A stretch of DNA of 8,568 nucleotides from an uncultured Oscillibacter sp. (lineage in GTDB: Bacteria; Bacillota; Clostridia; Oscillospirales; Oscillospiraceae), in assembly GCA_948435975.1 (NCBI GenBank), contig CAOJHG010000066.1, positions 1 through 8,568 on the forward strand, written 5' to 3'. Both the position numbers and the translations under genes were made by a program. Below are positions 1-5,005 of this stretch, one piece after another (the stretch's first letter is position 1; the number at the start of each line of letters is the position of its first letter). The notes beneath the pieces were generated by a model. That model saw only the letters and a program-made list of their open reading frames with translations, was not told the DNA's origin and searched no databases.

Positions 1-503
1 GGAGCAAGGCTGTGGTCATCCATCCCAAAGTGCAGGAGCGCATGGAGCAAGACCCGGCCTACGCCCAGGAGATTTACGCGAAAATCGACGCCTGGTTTAC
101 CTTTGACGCAGTGCGGAACGAAGCCATCATGCCCGGCAGCACATGGGATATGTCTCAGGCAGTTGCTATCGGCGAGGACGGGAACATCTGCAATGTCTGT
201 TCCTCCAGCGGCGGAGGTGAAATCACCTGCTCTAAGAGCGGTTCTGACGAGGAAGAAAGCTGGTGGGATTTGCGCATGGCCCGCCACGCCGAATTCATGA
301 AGCTGGCAGTGGAAAACCAGATTCAACGGCATATCCAGGCTTCCGAGCTGGCTGCGTCCGCCGCGGCGAAGGCCCAGCTTGCCAGCATGATAAGCGGTGG
401 AAACCTTCTGGGGGTCTTCGGCGACGAGATTGCCGGCGTTCCCACGGAAACCGTTTTGGCAATCACACAGGCCCAGGTTTGGGGAACTGGGGCAGTTTTG
501 TGA
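1..503 (+). CDS. Unrecognised protein, probably truncated by the left window edge
   Basis: The frame is open from the window edge (codons from base 3) to TGA at 501-503, giving 166 visible residues. A GTG at 12 has GGAG seven bases upstream at 1-4, so a start there is possible. I prefer a start outside the window, because the first residues (VVIHPKVQERM) read like the interior of a helical domain. The protein is acidic. It has an alpha-helical first third (ERMEQDPAYAQEIYAKIDAWF), a Gly/Ser/Cys-rich middle with three cysteines (ICNVC, then EITC), an SDEEESWWDLR stretch, and an Ala/Gln-rich helix (QASELAASAAAKAQLASM). There is no signal peptide or membrane segment in the visible part. The general pattern recalls the many uncharacterised cytosolic proteins of gut Clostridia (DUF6033-like at best), but I cannot assign a family. 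A strong terminator follows, so it ends a transcript and is unlinked to the sugar locus. Confidence 0.6.
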   Translation, partial: SKAVVIHPKVQERMEQDPAYAQEIYAKIDAWFTFDAVRNEAIMPGSTWDMSQAVAIGEDGNICNVCSSSGGGEITCSKSGSDEEESWWDLRMARHAEFMKLAVENQIQRHIQASELAASAAAKAQLASMISGGNLLGVFGDEIAGVPTETVLAITQAQVWGTGAVL

Positions 504-525
504 TTTCCCCTCAAAAATAATGCAG

Positions 526-558
526 AAGGACAAGGCTCGTCTGGACCTTGTCCTTTTT
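526..558 (+). terminator. Rho-independent terminator after the left-edge gene
   Basis: A perfect 10-bp stem, AAGGACAAGG (526-535) with CCTTGTCCTT (546-555), encloses a 10-nt loop and runs into a T tract (554-558). It lies 22 nt after the TGA of the upstream gene. On the opposite strand the hairpin is followed, after a short gap, by TTATTTTTGA, so it may also weakly terminate the converging AraC-family transcript. Confidence 0.88.
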
Positions 559-760
559 CATTTCGCTCAGAGCATCATATGGATTCAGAGGCCTGGCTGT
601 CTTGCTGCAAACGGTTTCTTCTCTTCTGCTCTCGATACGCGCTTGGGCTGACCCCTTTTTTCTGATGAAACAGCTTGGAAAAATACAGGGCGTCCTGATA
701 GCTCACCGATCGAGCCACTATCTGAACCGGTAGATCCGTATTTTTCAGCAAAACGCAGGC

Positions 761-1435
761 CTACCGGATGCGCCGGTCCAATAAATAGTCCTGAATGGAG
801 ACCCCCATCACCGCCTTAAACCGCCGGTGAAGATAGGAGCGGTTCAAGCACAGGTGGTCGGCAATGCCCTGGACGGTAATGGGGTCACAGTAGGCGCCCT
901 CTATGATGTTCAGCGCCTCCTCCACATAGCTGGAGCGGGCCTCCGACGCGGTCAGCTTTTTATTGGGGAACTGTTCCGCCAGCAAAAACAGGTACTCATA
1001 TAAAATACTGTTCATCAGCAGGTCCCGGCTCCGGCCCTTCTGCTCTGCCTCAAACAGCCGCTCGTGACAGGCGCGCAGGCGGGAATTGTCTCCATATCGG
1101 AATACCAATGTCTCCGGCAGGCAGGTGCGTCCCAGATAGCTCCCCACCTTGATTCCCTGCATCCCGATCCAGGTGTAGATCCACGGCTCCTTTTGGTCCG
1201 CCTCATAATAGATCACATCATTCGGACAGATGAGAAAGGCGTCCCCCTCACAGAGATGAAACACTTTTCCCCGGGTCTGGTATATCCCTTTTCCCGACAA
1301 AATGTAATGGACCAGATAGCCGTTGCGCAGCAGCGGGCCGTAGCTGTGACCGGGTTCACAGTTCTCATAGCCGCAGGTATAAATCATGGCGTCGATATTT
1401 TTGGTGAAGTCGTTGGAAAAGATATAGTCCTTCAA
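761..1435 (-). CDS. Truncated AraC-family transcriptional regulator (224 aa product as read)
   Basis: This is the portion translated without suppression. Residues ~25-90 form a cupin-like sensor domain typical of sugar-responsive AraC regulators (GHSYGPLLRNGYLVHYILSG, then a CEGDAFLICP turn). Residues ~186-224 hold the first helix-turn-helix (ITVQGIADHL, LNRSYLHRRFKAVMG). The product stops at DRRIR, immediately before the helix joining the two DNA-binding halves, so it lacks the second recognition helix and probably cannot bind DNA normally. The TTG start is supported by GGGAGGAG six bases upstream. The gene is divergent from a PTS permease, the usual place for a local activator that senses the transported sugar. 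If only the truncated form is made, it could be inert or could dimerise non-productively. Confidence 0.8.
   Translation of the reverse strand: MKDYIFSNDFTKNIDAMIYTCGYENCEPGHSYGPLLRNGYLVHYILSGKGIYQTRGKVFHLCEGDAFLICPNDVIYYEADQKEPWIYTWIGMQGIKVGSYLGRTCLPETLVFRYGDNSRLRACHERLFEAEQKGRSRDLLMNSILYEYLFLLAEQFPNKKLTASEARSSYVEEALNIIEGAYCDPITVQGIADHLCLNRSYLHRRFKAVMGVSIQDYLLDRRIR
1344..1361. promoter_or_regulatory. CRP-like palindrome inside the AraC-family gene
   Basis: CTGTGA (1344-1349) and TCACAG (1356-1361) are perfect inverted arms six bases apart, giving TGTGA-N6-TCACA, the core recognised by Crp/Fnr-type regulators in other bacteria. It lies about 75-90 bp inside the coding sequence and about 135 bp upstream of the PTS promoter -35. 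Clostridia usually use CcpA rather than cAMP-CRP, and the codons (Glu-Pro-Gly region) may account for it by chance, so this is a weak regulatory call on a real sequence palindrome. Confidence 0.25.
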
Positions 1436-1441
1436 GCTGGT

Positions 1442-1449
1442 CTCCTCCC
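1442..1449 (-). promoter_or_regulatory. Shine-Dalgarno that sets the TTG start of the AraC-family gene
   Basis: On the minus strand GGGAGGAG lies six bases before TTG at 1433-1435. No ATG in the frame has a comparable site, and the next methionine (residue 17) would cut into the sensor domain, so the TTG start is preferred. Confidence 0.75.
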
Positions 1450-1460
1450 GGTCCGGAAGT

Positions 1461-1488
1461 GGTCACAAAGAGCGATAGCACGGTTACA
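1461..1488. repeat. Direct repeat spaced 21 bp: candidate AraC-family operator
   Basis: GGTCACA (1461-1467) and GGTTACA (1482-1488) are in the same orientation, match at 6 of 7 bases, and have starts 21 bp apart (two helical turns). That is the geometry AraC-type dimers use for tandem half-sites. The pair lies just upstream of the PTS -35 hexamer and flanks the proposed -10 of the regulator gene. This arrangement would allow activation of the permease and autorepression of the regulator. The match is short, so it remains a candidate. Confidence 0.45.
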
Positions 1489-1503
1489 TTTCTCCATGTT
1501 CAA
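1475..1503 (-). promoter_or_regulatory. Candidate promoter of the AraC-family gene
   Basis: Reading the minus strand, TTGAAC (1498-1503) is a fair -35 and TGCTAT (1475-1480) a weak -10, with a 17-bp spacer. Transcription would begin near 1468, about 33 bases before the TTG start. The -35 overlaps that of the divergent PTS promoter, so the two polymerases would compete. Confidence 0.4.
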
Positions 1504-1525
1504 CTCATTTTACCTAATTTATAAT
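1497..1525 (+). promoter_or_regulatory. Candidate promoter of the PTS/HAD operon
   Basis: A perfect TATAAT -10 (1520-1525) sits 17 bp after a poor -35 (TGTTCA, 1497-1502). A good -10 with a weak -35 is typical of an activator-dependent promoter, which fits the divergent AraC-family gene and the repeat just upstream. The leader to the ATG is about 60 bases. It shows no obvious BglG/LicT-type antiterminator hairpin or terminator. Confidence 0.55.
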
Positions 1526-1593
1526 AGAATTGCAAGAGGGAACCGGCCGAATTCTTTCTTATACTGGAACAAAACATATAAGGAGGGTCCGAA

Positions 1594-3525
1594 ATGGACG
1601 CGAACAAGCGCCAGAGATACGAAAAAATTGCGGAGGAACTGACCCGGCTGTCCGGTGGAAAGGAGAACATACAGGGCGTCGCCCACTGTGCCACCCGGCT
1701 GCGGATTGTTCTGAAGGACAACGATCAGGCCGACCTGAAGGCCATGGAGGATGTGGACTTGGCCAAGGGCGTTTTTGTGGTGGGCGACCAGGTGCAGATC
1801 ATCTTCGGCGCCGGTCTGGTCAATGATGTATACGAGGTCATTGCCAGCTATAACAACATGCAGGGCATGAGCCTTGGAGATTTGAAGACAGTGGCCAACC
1901 AGAAAATGAATCCCCTTCAGAGACTCATCAAGGCGCTTTCCGACGTATTTGTGGACATTATGCCCGGCATTTTGGCGGCGGCCCTGCTTACCGGCTTGTC
2001 CGGCGTGCTGGGAAACCTGGAATTCGTCCAGAGCAACGCCACCCTCTACGGTATCAATACGCTGATTAACATTGCTTCCGGCGCGATTTTCGGCTTCCTG
2101 CCGCTGGCGGTGGCCTACAGTGCCTGCAAGCGCTTCGGCGGCCGGCCTATCCTGGGGATTGTCATGGGCTGTATTATGCTCAGCGGCTCCCTGGCTGACG
2201 CTTACGCCGCCGCACAAGGCACGGCTGACGTCACAACGCTCCATATCTTCGGCCTGCCAGTGGAATTGGTCGGCTTCCAGGGCGGCATCATTGTAGCGCT
2301 GCTTATGGGCTGGGTCACCGCGAAGCTGGACAAGTTCTTTGAGAAAAAGGTCCCCGAGGTGGTCCGCCTGCTGGTCTCCCCCCTGCTGACCACTTTGGTT
2401 GGCTCACTGCTGCTGTTTACCGTGATTGGACCTGTAGGCCGCGGCCTCTCCTCCGGACTGACCAGCGCCCTGGTATGGATGACACAAAACCTGGGGGTAT
2501 TTGGCTATGCTGTCTTTTCCGGCTGTCAGCAGTTGGTTGTCATCACCGGCCTGCACCACATCTTCGGCGCCATTGAGGCCCAGCTCCTGGCGGACACCGG
2601 ACGGAATTTCCTCAATCCCCTGATGTCCGTGGCAATCATTGCCCAGGGCGGCGCGGTCCTGGGCTACCTGCTCCGGCATAAGGACAGCGTGAAGACCCGG
2701 GAGATGTGTATTCCCAGCTTTATATCCGTTCTCTTCGGCATTACCGAGTCCGCCATTTTTGGTGTAAACCTGCGCTACCGCTACCCCCTTATCGGCGGCT
2801 GCATCGGCGGCGCTATGGGCGGTGTGGTGGTCTATTTGACCAACCTGGCCGCTGTGGGCTTCGGCACCACCGTCCTGCCCGGCATCGCCCTGGCTGATCC
2901 AGCCAACAACGGCTATATGAGTTATGTGATTGCTCATGCAGCAGCCATTGCCGGCGGCTTTGTCCTTACCTTGGTGCTGAGCGGCTTTATGGAAAAATCT
3001 GCCCAGGCAAAAGAGAAGGGACAGACTTCCTCCGCCGCTCCCGCCCTCACCCCCTCCGAGACGCCTCTGCCCGAGGAGTTCTTCGGCTACGCCCAGGGAA
3101 CCATCCTTCCGCTGGAGGAGGTCAAGGACGCCACCTTTGCTTCTAAGGTGCTGGGGGACGGCGTGGCTGTGATTCCCTCCGCCGGGCAAATCTTCGCCCC
3201 CGCCGACGCAGTGGTCACCAACCTGGCGGACACCAAACATGCGATTGGCCTGATGACCTCCGGCGGCAACGAAATTTTAATCCACATCGGCGTGGACACT
3301 GTCAAGCTGGGCGGCAAATACTTCAAGCCTCATGTGAAGGATGGCGATGTTGTGCGCAGGGGCCAGCTTCTGATTGAGTTCGATTTGGAGCAGATCAAAA
3401 AGGCGGGCTTTGAAACTGCTGTTCCGATGCTCTATACCGATTCCTCTGATGACCTGCTGCTGGAAAAGCTGGTCTCCGGTCCCATGACGGTCCAAACCAA
3501 GATAGCTGAAATGAAAAAGGCGTGA
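1594..3525 (+). CDS. PTS sugar permease EIIBCA (sucrose/trehalose/beta-glucoside branch)
   Basis: This is a 643-residue fused enzyme II of the glucose superfamily, in the order B-C-A. EIIB (~1-90) carries the phosphorylated cysteine Cys32 in HCATRLRI and the GVFVVGDQVQIIFG strand. The membrane EIIC domain (~105-470) has many hydrophobic segments, the tandem histidines 321-322 (ITGLHHIFGAIEA), and the substrate-site motif GITESAIFGVNLRYR at 382-396 with Glu385. A Ser/Pro/Ala linker (~470-510) leads to EIIA (~515-643), with paired histidines His549 (TKHAIGL) and His564 (ILIHIGVDTVKL), the latter being the HPr-phosphorylated residue. It takes phosphate from HPr, then imports and phosphorylates a sugar at the membrane. 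The ITES-type motif and the VGFQG segment are closest to sucrose or trehalose permeases, but the substrate cannot be settled. All catalytic residues are present. The ATG is preceded by AAGGAGGG with a 6-base spacing. The HAD gene follows after 4 nt. No glycosidase is visible nearby. Confidence 0.93.
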   Translation: MDANKRQRYEKIAEELTRLSGGKENIQGVAHCATRLRIVLKDNDQADLKAMEDVDLAKGVFVVGDQVQIIFGAGLVNDVYEVIASYNNMQGMSLGDLKTVANQKMNPLQRLIKALSDVFVDIMPGILAAALLTGLSGVLGNLEFVQSNATLYGINTLINIASGAIFGFLPLAVAYSACKRFGGRPILGIVMGCIMLSGSLADAYAAAQGTADVTTLHIFGLPVELVGFQGGIIVALLMGWVTAKLDKFFEKKVPEVVRLLVSPLLTTLVGSLLLFTVIGPVGRGLSSGLTSALVWMTQNLGVFGYAVFSGCQQLVVITGLHHIFGAIEAQLLADTGRNFLNPLMSVAIIAQGGAVLGYLLRHKDSVKTREMCIPSFISVLFGITESAIFGVNLRYRYPLIGGCIGGAMGGVVVYLTNLAAVGFGTTVLPGIALADPANNGYMSYVIAHAAAIAGGFVLTLVLSGFMEKSAQAKEKGQTSSAAPALTPSETPLPEEFFGYAQGTILPLEEVKDATFASKVLGDGVAVIPSAGQIFAPADAVVTNLADTKHAIGLMTSGGNEILIHIGVDTVKLGGKYFKPHVKDGDVVRRGQLLIEFDLEQIKKAGFETAVPMLYTDSSDDLLLEKLVSGPMTVQTKIAEMKKA

Positions 3526-3529
3526 TTTT

Positions 3530-4366
3530 ATGGATAGAAAGCTGATCTTTCTGGACATCGACGGCACTCTGGTAGCCGCACTGTCCAGCCCTGCGCCCCG
3601 GGTCCGGCAGGCGGTCCGGCAGGCCCGGGCCCAGGGCCACCTGGTATTCCTGTGTACAGGCCGGAATCTGCCCATCATCGGCTCTGACATCCTGGAAATA
3701 GGCTTTGACGGCATCGTTGCCAGCGCTGGGAGCTATGTGTCGGCGGGAGGCCAGGTGCTGTTCGACAGCCTTCTTCCCGAGGCGCGGGTACAGGAGTGCC
3801 TCACCGTATTCCACAGACATGGCATGTTTTGCCGCATTGAAACCCCTGAGGGGATTTATACTGATCCCCAGATGGAGGCTTTGCTGCGCAGTGCCTTCCC
3901 CGATCCCCGAAATTCTGAACTCATCCGGATGCAGAAGGAACTCGAATCCGGCCTTACTATCCGGAAATATGAGATGTATACGCGGCAGGGAGCCTATAAG
4001 CTGTGCTTCACCAGTACCAGCCTGGATGCCGTCCAGAGTGCCAAAGCATTCCTGGACGACCGCTTCGAATTTATCGTTCACCCTTACGGGGGCAGCACCT
4101 CCTGCTTCAACGGCGAAATCATCCCCAGGGGAATTGACAAGGGAAGGGGCATGGAACTGATCTGCCGTCACTTCGGCGCCGCCCTCAAGGACGCTATTGC
4201 CTTTGGAGACAGCATGAACGACGCCGCTATGCTGGAATGCGCCGGGCTCAGCGTAGCTATGGGCAATGCCTGCGACGAATTGAAGGCAATGGCAGACATC
4301 ATCTGTGAGGATGTAGCTCATGACGGTGTCTATCAGGCGTTTTGCCGCTTAGGTCTGTGCGGATAA
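3530..4366 (+). CDS. Cof-type HAD-family phosphatase
   Basis: This 278-residue, complete protein is a type IIB (Cof/YbjI-like) haloacid dehalogenase phosphatase, a cytosolic Mg-dependent enzyme that commonly acts on sugar phosphates or nucleotide derivatives. Motif I is FLDIDGT with nucleophile Asp9 and acid/base Asp11, motif II is Thr43 in CTGR, motif III is Lys204 in GIDKGRGMEL, and motif IV is GDSMND (226-231). Residues ~80-185 form the inserted cap that sets specificity. It starts four bases after the permease stop, with an AAAAGG site inside the permease's last codons, so it is probably translationally coupled and shares its promoter. The likely role is dephosphorylation of the imported sugar phosphate, either as a pathway step or to relieve sugar-phosphate stress. 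That role is inferred from context; the family assignment is firm. Confidence 0.92.
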   Translation: MDRKLIFLDIDGTLVAALSSPAPRVRQAVRQARAQGHLVFLCTGRNLPIIGSDILEIGFDGIVASAGSYVSAGGQVLFDSLLPEARVQECLTVFHRHGMFCRIETPEGIYTDPQMEALLRSAFPDPRNSELIRMQKELESGLTIRKYEMYTRQGAYKLCFTSTSLDAVQSAKAFLDDRFEFIVHPYGGSTSCFNGEIIPRGIDKGRGMELICRHFGAALKDAIAFGDSMNDAAMLECAGLSVAMGNACDELKAMADIICEDVAHDGVYQAFCRLGLCG

Positions 4367-4388
4367 GGACATACCACTGCGTCCATCC
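4361..4388 (+). other. Imperfect hairpin at the end of the PTS/HAD operon
   Basis: GGAT (4361-4364) and GGAC (4367-4370) can pair with GTCC (4381-4384) and ATCC (4385-4388), giving eight base pairs with an AA bulge and a 10-base loop. It overlaps the HAD stop codon and has no T tract. It could stabilise the 3' end, or slow polymerase in the short gap between the converging genes, but it is not a standard intrinsic terminator. Confidence 0.25.
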
Positions 4389-4409
4389 CGAGCGGCCGCT
4401 CAAACCATA

Positions 4410-4952
4410 TCAAACTATGTTTTCCCCTTTGAATCTTGCGTTGTTTTCCACCAGCTCCTCAAATGTGACCGGCATAAAACCGTTGATGTCCACACCTGCG
4501 TTCAGCACCCGCTCCCGGACGGCAATCAGCGGCCAGAAATCGGCCCGCCTGTCGTTGTGGATGTGCCCGTGAATCATGTAGCTGCGTGCGGAATGCTTCC
4601 AGCTCAGCAGCGGATAGTGGCACAAGGTGATTGCCCGCTTCCCGTCAGTCGTTTCGAGGAACTGGCCTACGCTCTCAAAATATTTTGCGGTGTCCAGCGC
4701 CGCCATCCAAGCGCCGTCGTGATTGCCGGTAATCAGGCGTTTTCTCCCCTTGAGGCGCTTCAAAATCTGTTCCGCGTTGACTGCGTGCAGAAACATATCT
4801 CCAACAATATAGACGGTATCATGACCGCGGACCCGGCGGTTCCAGTTTTCAATCAGCGCCTCGTCCATCTCCGCCGCGCAGGAGAAGGGACGGCTACAGA
4901 AGCGGATCACGTTTTCATGCCCGAAATGCGTATCCGCGATAAAGTAAATCAT
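4410..4952 (-). CDS. Calcineurin-like metallophosphoesterase (small, COG4186-like)
   Basis: This 180-residue cytosolic protein has the complete metallophosphoesterase motif set: DTHFGH (Asp7, His9), GD at 51-52, GNHD at 76-79, His112 in LCHYPLLSW, and HGHIH at 128-132. These residues bind two divalent metals and hydrolyse phosphoesters. Its compact size and the order of motifs fit the small calcineurin-like group often found in phage and chromosomal genomes, whose substrates are largely unknown (2',3'-cyclic or nucleotide phosphodiesters are possible). The chosen ATG (4950-4952) has AAAGGTGA just upstream. A start 12 codons earlier would add a sequence with no conserved features and swallow that site. 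It lies 53 nt downstream of the large ATPase gene on the same strand with no terminator seen, so co-transcription is plausible. It converges with the HAD gene, 43 nt away. Confidence 0.9.
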   Translation of the reverse strand: MIYFIADTHFGHENVIRFCSRPFSCAAEMDEALIENWNRRVRGHDTVYIVGDMFLHAVNAEQILKRLKGRKRLITGNHDGAWMAALDTAKYFESVGQFLETTDGKRAITLCHYPLLSWKHSARSYMIHGHIHNDRRADFWPLIAVRERVLNAGVDINGFMPVTFEELVENNARFKGENIV

Positions 4953-4957
4953 CGTAT

Positions 4958-4965
4958 CACCTTTC
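4958..4965 (-). promoter_or_regulatory. Ribosome binding site choosing the phosphoesterase start
   Basis: On the minus strand GAAAGGTG precedes ATG 4950-4952 at a normal spacing. It supports the 180-residue form over a 192-residue form starting at 4988. Confidence 0.65.
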
Positions 4966-5005
4966 TTTTGATGAGGACAGAACCGCACGGAGCCGCCCCC
5001 AAAAT

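Larger units (their letters stand above)
575..1435 (-). pseudogene. AraC-family regulator interrupted by an in-frame amber codon (full-length locus)
   Basis: The minus-strand frame starts at TTG (1433-1435) and meets TAG at 761-763. Past that TAG it continues in the same frame for 61 more sense codons to TGA at 575-577. The continuation reads ACVLLKNTDLPVQIVARSV and then SYQDALYFSKLF, KKGVSPSAYRE, which is exactly the second half of an AraC/XylS DNA-binding domain (linker helix, second helix-turn-helix and the GxSPxxYR signature). With the amber position counted the locus is 286 residues, the usual length for the family. There is no frameshift or second stop. The simplest reading is a recent nonsense mutation of a codon such as AAG or CAG. 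Alternatives are a sequencing error, amber suppression or programmed readthrough. The other complete genes here end in TGA or TAA. Confidence 0.85.

Noticed and set aside
548..733. Plus-strand open frame across the converging region
   Set aside because: It is antisense to the recovered AraC C-terminus, has no ribosome binding site, and its protein resembles nothing.
1481..1494. Half-match to a CcpA cre site (TGTAACCG on the minus strand, 1481-1488)
   Set aside because: Only the first half fits the consensus. The second half fails at the conserved positions, and the bases are better explained by the 21-bp repeat.
2404..3240. Long open frame on the minus strand within the permease gene (278 codons), and similar long antisense frames elsewhere
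   Set aside because: It has a low-complexity composition rich in Gly and His, no family motif, and lies wholly antisense to a clear PTS gene. It is a GC-driven shadow.
4390..4401. Perfect 12-nt palindrome GAGCGGCCGCTC between the converging HAD and phosphoesterase genes
   Set aside because: There is no loop and no T tract on either strand, so it is not a credible terminator. A 12-nt GC-rich palindrome can arise by chance.
4953..4988. Upstream ATG extending the phosphoesterase by 12 residues
   Set aside because: The extension (MRFCPHQKKGDT) has no conserved features and covers the AAAGGTGA ribosome binding site of the next ATG, where the conserved MIYFIADTHFGH begins.
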